NCBI GenBank assembly: GCA_030431975.1
Contig: JAUIHP010000003.1
Location: forward strand, 293,925 to 357,924
DNA from: a bacterium
GTDB lineage: Bacteria > Eisenbacteria > RBG-16-71-46 > CAIMUX01
Length of the DNA: 64,000 nucleotides
Direction of reading: 5' to 3'
Translations under genes and position numbers: made by a program
Notes under the pieces: generated by a model
Told to the model about the DNA's origin: nothing
Seen by the model: the letters and a program-made list of their open reading frames with translations, nothing else
Database searches by the model: none
Shown here: in pieces, positions 29,227-38,480 of the stretch
Layout: each line of letters begins with the position of its first letter
Position numbering within the stretch: position 1 is the stretch's first letter

Positions 29227-30471
29227 TTACCGTTCGCTCATCGGAACGTAATCCACGGAGGTCGGGCCGGTGTAGACGGCCCGCGGACGGAAGATTCGGT
29301 TGTCTCCCAGATACTCGAGCGCCCGAGCCGTCCAGCCGCTGATGCGACTCGCAGCAAAGATCGGCGTAAAGATCGCCGTTTCAATGCCCATGGCCCGGTA
29401 GACGATCCCCGAGTAAAAGTCGACGTTGGGGAAGATCTTCTTCTCCGTGCCGAGTCCTTCGGTGACGGCCTTCTCGAGGCGGATGGCCGTCTCGTAGAGT
29501 GCCTTCATCTCCGGATCCGCCGAAGTCAGCTTCGCAGCGAGAGGCCCCAGGATCCGTGCCCTGGGGTCATAGGCTTTGTAAACGCGGTGCCCAAACCCCA
29601 TGACCTTGCGCTTCTGCTCGCGAGCCTTGGTGAACCAGGCTTCGACGTTGTCCGGGTTTCCGATCTCTTCCAGCGTGTAGAGAACCTGCTCGTTGGCGCC
29701 GCCGTGGAGCGGGCCTTTGAGGCTGGCGATTCCGGCCACGATCGATCCATACATGTCCGAAAGGGAGGAGTTGACGACCATCGTCGTAAAGGTCGAGGCG
29801 TTCATCCCGTGATCGGCGTGAAGAATGAGAGCGACGTCCATGACACGCGCCGTTTTCGCATCCGGCTCTTCGCCGTTCATCGCGTAGAGCAGTCCCTGGG
29901 CGAGCGTGTGATTGGGCTTGGGATCGACCGGGTCCTTTCCGTGACGAAGCCGTGCGATGGCTCCGACCAGGAGTGGAATCTGCGCGATCAGTCGGATGGC
30001 GACTTCCGTTTCTGCCTCGACGGTCGTGGTGTCTGCAGTCGGGTCCCAGTTTCCGAGGAACGAGACGGCAGTCCGGAGTGCCGACATCGGATGGGTCTCG
30101 TTGATCGGCATTTCCCGAAGAACCTGAATAACGCTCGGAGGAAGCTGACTGTAGGAGCGGAGCTTCTCTTCGAATGCGGCCAGCTCGGCAGAAGTCGGAA
30201 GATGCCCGTTCAGCAGCAGAAACGACGTTTCCTCGAACGTCGAATGCTCGGACAAGTCGAACACGTCGTAACCACGGTAGATGAGCCAACCCTTGCTTCC
30301 GTTGACGTATCCAATCTTGGTATCCGCGGCGATCGCGCCGGCCAGACCGCGATCCACCGAACAATCGACGGGATACGCGACGGATCCGGTGAATGCGGGT
30401 TCGGGCTCTTCGCTGGTTTCCTTCCGGGCGGTGGCCGCAGCGGCTTGGATCAGTTCGCGAATTTCATCCAT
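29227..30471 (-). CDS. gltA: Citrate synthase
   Basis: 414 residues, TCA-cycle entry enzyme condensing oxaloacetate and acetyl-CoA. Catalytic residues are in place: His in LKGPLHGGANE, His in VMGFGHRVYKAYDPRA and Asp in FPNVDFYSG; LHADHGMNAST is also conserved. The short N-terminal extension (residues 1-30) precedes GLAGAIAADTKIGYVNG. Length is near that of short-type citrate and 2-methylcitrate synthases, and the latter activity cannot be excluded. The start at 30471 has GGAAG upstream. Confidence 0.94.
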   Translation of the reverse strand: MDEIRELIQAAAATARKETSEEPEPAFTGSVAYPVDCSVDRGLAGAIAADTKIGYVNGSKGWLIYRGYDVFDLSEHSTFEETSFLLLNGHLPTSAELAAFEEKLRSYSQLPPSVIQVLREMPINETHPMSALRTAVSFLGNWDPTADTTTVEAETEVAIRLIAQIPLLVGAIARLRHGKDPVDPKPNHTLAQGLLYAMNGEEPDAKTARVMDVALILHADHGMNASTFTTMVVNSSLSDMYGSIVAGIASLKGPLHGGANEQVLYTLEEIGNPDNVEAWFTKAREQKRKVMGFGHRVYKAYDPRARILGPLAAKLTSADPEMKALYETAIRLEKAVTEGLGTEKKIFPNVDFYSGIVYRAMGIETAIFTPIFAASRISGWTARALEYLGDNRIFRPRAVYTGPTSVDYVPMSER

Positions 30472-30626
30472 GACGGCTTCCTTTTCCTATGGGATGGAGT
30501 CGAAGCCCCTAGGTTATCAGAAACGTTTGCGATGTCCAGATTCGTCGGTGTTTGCGCGGATAACCCTGATACCCGCGGGCTGAAGCAGTGGCTGCTGTGC
30601 CCGGACGAGCCCCCGTTTTGGGGCGA

Positions 30627-31574
30627 TCAACCGGGTCCCGCCCCCGGTTCGAAGGAGATCAACTCGCGGACCCGCCTTTGGGTCGAGGTTTTGCCGTCGA
30701 CGGACAGGGTTCGGAACGTCTCTTCCCGGACCCAGCCGAGGCTGTCCACCAGCCAGAAGTCAAACTGAGTCGTGGCCTCCCAGCTGGCGACGAAGCCGAT
30801 TTCGATCTGTTCGGAGCTCTCGATTTGAAAGCGCTTGGCCGCCGGCCAGGTTCCGGCGGGAGTCTCGATCTCTTCGGGGCCGACGAAACGGACCTGGACA
30901 TCCACTGCCTGGTCCACGTTGACGCCGTCCACGGTCACGGTCGTGTCCAGGAAGGCGACGGTCCTCGGTGACCGGTCCTGACTTGCATTGTCAGCGATGA
31001 CCCAGGGAAAGGATCGCTCGAGGGCCCAGCCGATGAGGTCCGGACCGGGGGAGAGTTCGAAGACGTGATCCGCTTCGGGGTCGAACATCGAGAGACGCTC
31101 GTCGGAAAACGAGTAGAAGGAGGAGTCCGGCTGCGCGCCGCCGGTTTCGATGAGCTGTTTGTACTCCAGTCCCTGCAGGACCCGGGTGCCTTGAACTTCC
31201 CGAGTCAGCGTTCCCTGGAAAGACAATTGGGCTGGCGGTGACGCGAGCCACGAAGAGCGATGCTGCGGGTTCTCGCCGAGACCGACGGTGCCCGATCTTT
31301 CGATGGTTTCCGCGAACGTCCAGCGGTTGCCTTCGTCCAGAGGTACCAGGTCTGCGGAGACTTCATCAGGCTCCTGAGGGTCCGGCTCCGTGCTGTCAGA
31401 GCAGGCCACGAGAGTGAGTCCGAGCGCGAAGAGAAACCATGCGCGAGTGGCGGAGGCGAGATGGAAGCGGAGGAGGAGCCGCGCGGCGAGATTCGGCGGG
31501 AGGAGATTCGGCCGGGCGAGACTCCGGCGACCGGGCACGCTGGGTATGAGTTTTGGGGAGACCCGGGGGCTCAT
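30627..31574 (-). CDS. Putative lipoprotein of unknown function
   Basis: 315 residues. The hydrophobic stretch WFLFALGLTLVAC with a lipobox Cys near residue 59 predicts a lipid-anchored exported protein, though the n-region before it is unusually long and Arg-rich. The mature part begins with an acidic linker (SDSTEPDPQEPDEVS) and LVPLDEGNRWTFAETI, then beta-rich sequence ending LRTLSVDGKTSTQRRVRELI. The PLDEGNRWTF opening resembles PLNEGTVWDY in the protein at 44860-45543. The start at 31574 is favoured by AAGGA 8 nt upstream; ATGs at 31583 and 31595 are alternatives. Confidence 0.65.
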   Translation of the reverse strand: MSPRVSPKLIPSVPGRRSLARPNLLPPNLAARLLLRFHLASATRAWFLFALGLTLVACSDSTEPDPQEPDEVSADLVPLDEGNRWTFAETIERSGTVGLGENPQHRSSWLASPPAQLSFQGTLTREVQGTRVLQGLEYKQLIETGGAQPDSSFYSFSDERLSMFDPEADHVFELSPGPDLIGWALERSFPWVIADNASQDRSPRTVAFLDTTVTVDGVNVDQAVDVQVRFVGPEEIETPAGTWPAAKRFQIESSEQIEIGFVASWEATTQFDFWLVDSLGWVREETFRTLSVDGKTSTQRRVRELISFEPGAGPG

Positions 31575-31593
31575 TGTCGGCATCCTTCCGTCC

Positions 31594-33900
31594 ATGAGTT
31601 CGCCACCAGAGACGATCATACACCCGGCGTCCGGTGTCCCCGACGGTTCCGGGTCGCACGCGGGAGGCCGGACGGCCCTTCCGTGGGTCGGCCGGGGCAC
31701 CCTGTGGCTGGTGCTCGTTTTTCTGGTCACCTTCGTTGCCTACTTCGGAGTTTGGCAGAACGGATTCGTCTACGACAGCGCGACTCTTGTCGAGGGGAAT
31801 GAGCGTGTCCACGGGCTCGACCGTCTGGGTGAGATCTTTCAAACCGAGTACTGGAATCTGTCCGGCGTCGAGTCCCGTCTCTATCGTCCCGTGACCTTGG
31901 CCAGCTACGCCCTGCAGTGGGGACCGAGCGCAGGGGATCCGGGGCCCTTTCATTGGACCAACCTTCTACTGCATCTGCTGGTCGTCGCGCTGCTCTGGCG
32001 GCTGCTCGTCCTGGCTTTGGGAGCGAAGACCACAGGGAGCCCCGCCGGCTTGTCCGCTCTCTTCGGGGCCACGTTTTTCGCTCTCACACCCGTTCACAGT
32101 GAGGCCGTCATTACGGTAGTGGGACGGGCGGATCTGTTTGTTGCCGTTGCCCTGCTGTCTGTTCTCCTCGTACTACGGGCGGCGGAAAGAAACGCCCGCT
32201 TGTATCCCGTCGCCCTGGTGCTTTCGGGGTTTGCCGTTCTCAGCAAAGAGTCGGGGTTTCTCGTTCCCGCCTGGGTCCTGGCGGCGCATGTCGGTGGGTT
32301 CCTCCGAGGTCGGACTTCCTCGGGCCGCGTCGCATGGCTTCCGAATCTGGCCTGGACCGGCGGTGGTTTGGCTCTGGCGTGGGCGCTTCGTTTCCAGGCG
32401 CTCCGCGACGTCGCCTCCCCTGTGGTCTATGTTGACGACAACGTACTGGCCGAGTCGGGTTTCCTGGAACGAGTCTTCAATGCGTCGCGCTTCTTCTGGC
32501 GATACCTGGAGCTTCACCTTCGGCCGGACAAGCTCTCCGCTGATCACGGACTTCGCGCGTTGGAGGCGATCGAGACCGGCGCACCGGCGAACGTCCTGGC
32601 CGCGCTGGCCCTGATCGCGATCGGGACTTGGTTGATGTGGCGGGCGGTGCGACGGGTCCAGCTCAACGAATCGAAGTCCGGCTGCGCGCCGCTTTGGCTC
32701 GGAGCTGCACTTTACGTCGGGACCCTCGTTGCCTCCGGCAACTTCTTCTTTCTCATCGGAACCACCTTCGGCGAGCGGCTGACCTATCTGCCTCACATCG
32801 GGTTGGCGCTGGTCCTGGGTGCGACGATGCGACTTCTTCTGGCCCGGCTCCCGAAACAGGACCGAACCGTGACGCAGGACCGGACCGTGAAGCAGGACCG
32901 GACAGCGAATCGGGACCGGGAGCTGCCTGACACGGACGGACTGAGTCGGAACGAGCCGCCGATGCCAGCGGGACGTGTCAGCGCGGTCGGCCTGGCCGTC
33001 TTCGCCCTTGCCGTCCTTCTGGTTCTCGTCTCCGCCAACGCAACGCGGGCGCGCGTCGAAGATTGGCGCAGCGAGGAAACGCTTTTCGCCGCGGCGGTCC
33101 GCGCTCAGCCGCAGAGCTTTCGGGCCTGGGCTCTTCATGGCAACGCTCTGTTGCAAAGTGGAGACGTCGACAGCTCCCGAACGGCCCTTTCGCGTTCCAC
33201 AGAACTGTTCGATCGATATCCCCAAGCCTGGGTGGACCTGGTTGCCCTCGAGTACAACGCCGGCAACTTCGAGGTTGCGGCGGATCATGCATCCCGACTT
33301 CGGGAGGTCGTGCCCAATCACGTTTACGGATACCTCGCGACGGCGGCGTTTGCGATGCGCCAAGGTGATCTGCAACGAGCGCGAGCGGAGATCGAACTCG
33401 GCTGTGAGCGACATCCGACGTCGTTTCAGTTGGCGGAACTTGCGGGCCAGATCGGTCTTCAATCACAGGACTGGGAGTTTGCGCAGCAGGGGTTTCTTGC
33501 CGCACTCGAGTTGGCGCCACGCAGTCGGACTTCCTGGCGCGGACTGGCGGCGGCCTCTTTGGGTTCCGGAGACTGGGACGAAGCCGTGCGAGCCTATTCC
33601 AGTTGGGCGGACTTCGAACCGAGCTGGGAGCCGGTCAACGGTTGGGCCTGGAGCCTTTATCAACGCGCGAGCCGGGACCCCGAGGCTGCGCGGGATCGTG
33701 ATTTGGAAAGGGCCGAGGAGCTGAGTCGTGGTGCACTGCAAGCCGTGCCGGAAGGCTATTGGCGGTATGTGGCGGAAACGTTGTCCCATGTACTCGAGGC
33801 GCAAGGGAAGAACGCGGAAGCCCGTGAAGTTTTGGAAGAGCTTGTCCGCCGGCATCCCGAGGAAACGTCTTTCGGTGACCGACTCCGCCGGTTGGAGTGA
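31594..33900 (+). CDS. TMTC-like membrane protein with TPR repeats
   Basis: 768 residues. The N-terminal half has about 10 membrane helices and the pattern NGFVYDSATLVEGNERV, SRLYRPVTLASYALQW and HWTNLLLHLLVVALLWRLL, as in TMTC/Pmt-like C-type glycosyltransferases. The C-terminal ~270 residues are tetratricopeptide repeats (SFRAWALHGNALLQSGDVDS, YPQAWVDLVALEYNAGNFEV). Family members are predicted lipid-linked sugar transferases with TPR substrate-binding domains. The junction between the halves contains 18-bp repeats encoding QDRTVK-type residues. ATG 31594 overlaps the minus-strand lipoprotein's upstream ATG, and no good ribosome site was seen, so the start is uncertain. Confidence 0.8.
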   Translation: MSSPPETIIHPASGVPDGSGSHAGGRTALPWVGRGTLWLVLVFLVTFVAYFGVWQNGFVYDSATLVEGNERVHGLDRLGEIFQTEYWNLSGVESRLYRPVTLASYALQWGPSAGDPGPFHWTNLLLHLLVVALLWRLLVLALGAKTTGSPAGLSALFGATFFALTPVHSEAVITVVGRADLFVAVALLSVLLVLRAAERNARLYPVALVLSGFAVLSKESGFLVPAWVLAAHVGGFLRGRTSSGRVAWLPNLAWTGGGLALAWALRFQALRDVASPVVYVDDNVLAESGFLERVFNASRFFWRYLELHLRPDKLSADHGLRALEAIETGAPANVLAALALIAIGTWLMWRAVRRVQLNESKSGCAPLWLGAALYVGTLVASGNFFFLIGTTFGERLTYLPHIGLALVLGATMRLLLARLPKQDRTVTQDRTVKQDRTANRDRELPDTDGLSRNEPPMPAGRVSAVGLAVFALAVLLVLVSANATRARVEDWRSEETLFAAAVRAQPQSFRAWALHGNALLQSGDVDSSRTALSRSTELFDRYPQAWVDLVALEYNAGNFEVAADHASRLREVVPNHVYGYLATAAFAMRQGDLQRARAEIELGCERHPTSFQLAELAGQIGLQSQDWEFAQQGFLAALELAPRSRTSWRGLAAASLGSGDWDEAVRAYSSWADFEPSWEPVNGWAWSLYQRASRDPEAARDRDLERAEELSRGALQAVPEGYWRYVAETLSHVLEAQGKNAEAREVLEELVRRHPEETSFGDRLRRLE
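32857..32925 (+). repeat. 18-bp tandem repeat in TMTC-like gene
   Basis: Three and a half copies of CAGGACCGGACCGTGAAG encode QDRTVK at a cytosolic or periplasmic loop between two membrane segments. Confidence 0.8.
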
Positions 33901-34011
33901 CCATTGGTTCCCGAGGACCCTTCGGAGGTTGTTCCCGTTCCGAGTGTTCCAACCGTGATCGCAGGCGTTTCCTCGAGTGAACCTGCAAGCGATCAAGGCT
34001 AGTCTCTCTGG

Positions 34012-35259
34012 ATGGCCGAAGACCGCACCTACATCGTGGTTCACTATGCGGAGCTTGGAACCAAAGGGAAGAACCGGGCTTTCTTCGTCGGCGTCCTGCG
34101 GAGAAACATTCGGCGCGCCCTAAGCGGGTTGCCTTTGGGATCGATCCGCACCAGTGCCGGCCGAATCCACGTCGAGATCCTGACCCCTCCCGATCAGCCT
34201 GAGGTCGCCGAAGCATGCCGGCGTCTAGAGAAGGTGCTGGGCATCGCCTGGATCGCTCGTGCCGAGGTGCTGCAGGGGCGACCTCTGGATCGATTGGAGC
34301 AGGAAGCGAAAGACCACTTTCTGGAGGTCCTGAGGAAGCGGCCCGAGACTTGCTCTTTTGCCGTGAAGTGCTCGCGGGCGGACAAGGACTTTCCCGTCCA
34401 CTCTCCGGAGATCAATCGCCGGGTCGGTTCGGCCGTCAAGTTGGCGAGCGGTCTCGATGTTGATATCCGGAATCCTGATCTCACCCTTTACATCGAGTTG
34501 CTGCCGGACCGGTTGCTCTACTACTGCGATCGGACTGAGGGACAACGAGGGCTTCCGGTCGGCGCCTCCGCGCGCGTTCTTTCGTTGCTCAGTTCCGGCA
34601 TCGACAGTCCCGTCGCTTCCAAGCGCATCATGACGCGCGGGTGTCATGTCAGCTTCGTGCATTTCCACAGCGTTCCGTACACGCAACGTGCGTCCGTGGA
34701 TCTGACCGAGGAACTGGTGCGAGTTCTGGGTGCGTACCAGCCGCGATCGGAACTCGTTCTCATTCCGTTTGCCGAACTGCAGCGGAAGATCGCTCTGGAA
34801 GCGCCGTCCGCGATTCGGGTCGTGCTCTACCGTCGCTACATGCTGCGGCTGGCCGAGATCGTGGCAAAGAAGGTGCGCGCGCGGGCGCTCGTAACCGGTG
34901 AATCGATCGGGCAGGTCGCCAGCCAGACCGTCGAAAACATTGCCGTCATCGAAGACGCGGCCACGCTGCCGATTCTTCGTCCGCTGATTGCGATGAGTAA
35001 GGAAGAGATCATCCGCGAAGCGCGCGTGCTCGGAACGTACGAGATCTCGACGCAGCCCTACGAAGACTGTTGCGGGTACCTGATGCCGAACAACCCGCAG
35101 ACGCATGCGCAGCTGGCGGAGGTTCTCGCGGCGGAAGAGAAGCTGGGACCGATGACGGACTTGATGCGAGGAACCATCGACCGGGCCGAGGAACGTGTGT
35201 TTCGAGGGCAGGAACGCATCCGGTCCGGCGGCGGCTCGCACCCTGTCTCGCCGGAGTAG
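34012..35259 (+). CDS. thiI: tRNA 4-thiouridine synthase ThiI (no rhodanese domain)
   Basis: 415 residues. It adenylates and thiolates U8 of tRNA, and in some species supplies sulfur to thiamine. The N-terminal ferredoxin-like/THUMP part contains HYAELGTKGKNRAFF. The PP-loop SSGIDSPVASKRIM is near residue 193. YEDCCGYLMPNNPQT near residue 345 holds the Cys pair at the family's catalytic position. The protein ends without the rhodanese domain of E. coli ThiI, so sulfur must come from another carrier or directly from a cysteine desulfurase. The start at ATG 34012 has a weak ribosome site. Confidence 0.93.
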   Translation: MAEDRTYIVVHYAELGTKGKNRAFFVGVLRRNIRRALSGLPLGSIRTSAGRIHVEILTPPDQPEVAEACRRLEKVLGIAWIARAEVLQGRPLDRLEQEAKDHFLEVLRKRPETCSFAVKCSRADKDFPVHSPEINRRVGSAVKLASGLDVDIRNPDLTLYIELLPDRLLYYCDRTEGQRGLPVGASARVLSLLSSGIDSPVASKRIMTRGCHVSFVHFHSVPYTQRASVDLTEELVRVLGAYQPRSELVLIPFAELQRKIALEAPSAIRVVLYRRYMLRLAEIVAKKVRARALVTGESIGQVASQTVENIAVIEDAATLPILRPLIAMSKEEIIREARVLGTYEISTQPYEDCCGYLMPNNPQTHAQLAEVLAAEEKLGPMTDLMRGTIDRAEERVFRGQERIRSGGGSHPVSPE

Positions 35260-35268
35260 ATTCGTCGG

Positions 35269-36357
35269 TCAGTCGCGTTGGCTCTTCAATACGTATCCGA
35301 TGAGCTTGTAGAGGATTCGGGCGCCGACGTTGCCATCCCAGTCCGAATTCTCGGTCGGGTCCGGCGCAACCTCACACAGATCAAAACCGATGAGCTTCCG
35401 CCCGGACGCGACCACGGTCGCCAGCAGTTGGGTGAACTGCGCAAAGCTCAAGCCGCCCGGGACCGGAGTTCCCGTGTTGGGGCAGAGCGCCGGATCGAGT
35501 CCGTCGATGTCCACGGAAACGTAGACCTCCTGCGGAAGCTCGCTGGCAATGCGCTGACAGATGTCCAGCCACGGCGTTCCCCGGCCGAGTTGGCCCTGCA
35601 GGTGAGCGTCGAAGAACGTTCGAATGCGCGGGTCCGTCTCGATCCGTTTCGCTTCGACCTGTCCCAGGTCTCGAATGCCGACCTGAACCAACCGCTGAAC
35701 CTCGGGGATCTCTTCGAGGACGTTGTGGAAGATGGATGCGTGACTCCACTGAAATCCCATGTAGGCGGGACGCAGATCTGCGTGGGCGTCGATCTGGAGA
35801 ACTCCGAAGTCCGCGTACCGACGACCGAGAGCGCGCAGAAGACCCAGAGGGGAGGAGTGGTCTCCGCCGATCAGACCGATGAGCTTTCCTTTCTGCAGCC
35901 ACTCCGTGGCGACCTCATCCAGCCGCTCGTTGACGCGGGAACTGAGTTCGTCGACGCGCGCGAACGTCTCCTTCTGCGGATGGTCGTCGGGGACGGGAAA
36001 CTCTGCGCCTTCTCCCTTGGTCTCTTCGAGGATGGAGTTGACGCGGGACCGAGCCTCGCGGCTCCAGTTCTGAACCTCGTGGACCCAGCCCATGTCACCC
36101 GCTTCGAGCAGGGCGATCCCGCGCTCGTAGGGTCGCCCGGTCTCGACGTCAAAGAGGTCGACCTGGCGACTGGCCTCGAGAATGGCCGACGGTCCGTACT
36201 CGGCGCCGGTTCCGTAGGTGACGGTCGCTTCCCACGGGACGGGAAGAAGCACGACTGCGGCTTCTTCCGGAGTCGTCGGAAGTCCGAAGATGCCGTCTCC
36301 CGTACCGGGTGAGTCGGGATCAAAGGCTGAAGAATGAGATTCCGGGTTCTTGTCCAC
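35269..36357 (-). CDS. Agmatinase/arginase-family ureohydrolase
   Basis: 362 residues, binuclear Mn enzyme hydrolysing a guanidino or formimino group. Metal motifs: LIGGDHSSPLG, QIDAHADLRPAYMG and VYVSVDIDGLDPALCP. An insertion near residues 90-150 (HEVQNWSREARSRVNSILEE and following) is larger than in typical SpeB, as in a subset of agmatinase-like proteins, so the substrate is open. The start is GTG 36357, with GGAGG 8 nt upstream. It is convergent with thiI, whose stop is 9 bp from the end of this gene. Confidence 0.88.
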   Translation of the reverse strand: MDKNPESHSSAFDPDSPGTGDGIFGLPTTPEEAAVVLLPVPWEATVTYGTGAEYGPSAILEASRQVDLFDVETGRPYERGIALLEAGDMGWVHEVQNWSREARSRVNSILEETKGEGAEFPVPDDHPQKETFARVDELSSRVNERLDEVATEWLQKGKLIGLIGGDHSSPLGLLRALGRRYADFGVLQIDAHADLRPAYMGFQWSHASIFHNVLEEIPEVQRLVQVGIRDLGQVEAKRIETDPRIRTFFDAHLQGQLGRGTPWLDICQRIASELPQEVYVSVDIDGLDPALCPNTGTPVPGGLSFAQFTQLLATVVASGRKLIGFDLCEVAPDPTENSDWDGNVGARILYKLIGYVLKSQRD

Positions 36358-36433
36358 TCTGCTTGCCTCCTCGGAACCGCCCGTCGCGGACGTTCCGCCC
36401 GTCGCCCATCGTCCACTGCCGTCGCCGTCGCCG

Positions 36434-36509
36434 CTGCCTGCGACGGCCTGCGACTGCCGTCGCCGCTGCCGCTGCCTGCGAGGGCCTGCGACTGCCGTCG
36501 CCAATGCCA
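36434..36509 (+). repeat. Two 38-bp direct repeats upstream of ureohydrolase and boxC
   Basis: CTGCCTGCGACGGCCTGCGA and the following bases recur with a 38-bp period (copies starting at 36434 and 36472), flanked by GCCGTC triplet runs. The period is not a multiple of three, and the 300-bp region 36358-36657 has no convincing gene. This is the divergent promoter region of the ureohydrolase and boxC. Confidence 0.7.
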
Positions 36510-36657
36510 GCCGCGACGCCAGACGCAGCGATCCTCCTTAGCCGCCAGCGATACTCCCACCTTCACGCTCGCAGTCCAACCCGAACCGGCGGCGGAAACT
36601 CTTCGCTTCACAACAAAAGGGATGCTTTGAACGGGCTGCCACGGCAGAATCCGTCGG

Positions 36658-38301
36658 ATGGAACGCATTCTCTTCGAAACCGATCCCGACCGCTACAAGC
36701 ACTGGAAGCTGGAGTTCGACGGCGCCACCGCCATCCTCCAGATGGACGTCCAGGAAGATCAACCGCTTCATGACGGCTACGTCCTCAAACTGAATTCCTA
36801 CGATCTCGGTGTCGACATCGAACTCGCAGATGCCATTCAGCGCCTGCGTTTCGAGCATCCCGAGGTGAAGACCCTTCTCGTTCGCAGCGCCAAGGACCGG
36901 ATCTTCTGTTCCGGCGCGAACATCTTCATGCTCGGCCTCTCCAACCACGGGTTCAAGGTGAACTTCTGCAAGTACACGAACGAGACCCGGCTCTACCTGG
37001 AAGACCTTGTCGAGGAGATCGGTGTCCACACCGTCTGTGCAGTCAACGGAGTCTGCGCGGGCGGTGGCTACGAGCTGGCCCTGGCCTGCGAGAAGATTCT
37101 TCTCGTCGACGACGGCAATGCCGCGGTCTCGCTGCCGGAAACCCCGCTCCTGGCGGTTCTGCCGGGTACGGGTGGCCTGACCCGGGTCGTCGACAAACGG
37201 AAAGTGCGTCGGGACCTCGCGGACGTGTTTTCGACCGTCGCCGAGGGAATCCGGGGGGCGCGCGCTGCGAAGTGGAACCTGGTGGACGGCGTCTACCCTC
37301 GAAGTCAGTTCGAGGATCGCGTCAGTGATCAGCTTCAGCGTCTGAACGAGTCTTCGAGCCGCAATGACGGCAACGATCCCATACGACTCGAGCCCTTGGG
37401 CGGGACCTACACCGACACCACGATCGAGCATCGATTCGTTCGTGTCGAGATCCAGCCTGAAGAGCGGACGGCAACGCTCGTGCTGCAGGGTCCGGGGTCG
37501 GATGAACCGACCGATGCGGCCGGCATGCGTGCGAAGTCGCAGGACCTGTGGGCGTTCCGAGCTTTCCGTGAGCTGGACGATGCCCTGCTCCATCTGCGGT
37601 TCAACCATCCGACCGTCGGTCTCCTACTGCTCAAAACCGAAGGTGATCCGGAGGCGGTTCTCCGTGTGGATGCGGCGTTGGTCGCGGAGCGGGACAAGGA
37701 TTTCTTCGTTCGCGAAATCGTTCTCTACATGCGTCGAGTTCTGCAGCGGCTCGATATCACCGCGCGTTCCCTCTTCGCCATCCTCGAACCGGGCTCCTGC
37801 TTTCATGGATCGCTTCTCGAACTGGCTCTGGCCTCCGACCGCAGCTACATGCTCGATGATCCGGACAACGTCGTTACTGTCGGCCTCAGCGAGCTGAACT
37901 TTGACGTGTTGAAGACCCATCAGGGTCTGACGCGGCTGGAAACCCGTTTCTACGGTGAGCCGAACCAGGTCGAGGAACTACGCGGCCGGATCGGTGAAGC
38001 CTTGGAGCCCGAGGACGCCGACGAGTTGGGATTGGTGACGTTCATTCCGGACGATATCGACTGGGAGGACGAGATCCGCATTGCCGTCGAGGAACGAGTT
38101 TCTCTGTCTCCGGACGCCTTGACCGGGATGGAAGCCAATCTACGTTTGCCTGGTCCGGAGACGATGGCGACCAAGATTTTTGGCCGGTTGTCCGCATGGC
38201 AGAACTGGATTTTCACCCGGCCAAATTCGACGGGGGAGAGCGGCGCGCTCACCCTTTACGGGAAGCCCGCGCGCGCCGAGTTCGATTGGCGGAGGACGTA
38301 G
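36658..38301 (+). CDS. boxC: Benzoyl-CoA-dihydrodiol lyase (BoxC)
   Basis: 547 residues. In the aerobic benzoyl-CoA (box) pathway it opens 2,3-epoxybenzoyl-CoA to a dialdehyde-type product plus formate. Two crotonase-like halves are visible: residues 1-250 (RIFCSGANIFMLGLSNHGFK, VNGVCAGGGYELALACEKIL, LPGTGGLTRVVDKRKVRRDL) and residues 270-520 (NHPTVGLLLLKTEGD, EPGSCFHGSLLELALASDRS). Length and N-terminal RYKHWKLEFDGATAILQMDV fit BoxC. The start at 36658 has only a weak ribosome site. It is 179 bp ahead of boxB. Confidence 0.93.
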   Translation: MERILFETDPDRYKHWKLEFDGATAILQMDVQEDQPLHDGYVLKLNSYDLGVDIELADAIQRLRFEHPEVKTLLVRSAKDRIFCSGANIFMLGLSNHGFKVNFCKYTNETRLYLEDLVEEIGVHTVCAVNGVCAGGGYELALACEKILLVDDGNAAVSLPETPLLAVLPGTGGLTRVVDKRKVRRDLADVFSTVAEGIRGARAAKWNLVDGVYPRSQFEDRVSDQLQRLNESSSRNDGNDPIRLEPLGGTYTDTTIEHRFVRVEIQPEERTATLVLQGPGSDEPTDAAGMRAKSQDLWAFRAFRELDDALLHLRFNHPTVGLLLLKTEGDPEAVLRVDAALVAERDKDFFVREIVLYMRRVLQRLDITARSLFAILEPGSCFHGSLLELALASDRSYMLDDPDNVVTVGLSELNFDVLKTHQGLTRLETRFYGEPNQVEELRGRIGEALEPEDADELGLVTFIPDDIDWEDEIRIAVEERVSLSPDALTGMEANLRLPGPETMATKIFGRLSAWQNWIFTRPNSTGESGALTLYGKPARAEFDWRRT

Positions 38302-38480
38302 GCCGTCGGGAGTCTCGCCTTCGGATTTCGCTCTAGCGGCGGATGCTCGTTTCTCCGACAATGGCGGCACCACAGTTTCTACGAATCGGCCTCGGCCGGT
38401 TCAAGCCTATCCGCGCCGCCAGGAAAGCGATGCCGGACTGCAATCCATCATCGCGGTCCGGGCGTTCATGGAGACGAATC

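Noticed and set aside
36434..36509. CRISPR or attachment-site repeats
   Set aside because: Only two adjacent copies with GCC-rich filler, no spacers, no integrase or cas gene nearby.
38343..38480. N-terminal extension of BoxB
   Set aside because: The extra 46 residues are unlike the family and Arg/Ser-rich; GTG 38481 has a good ribosome site and gives the usual length.
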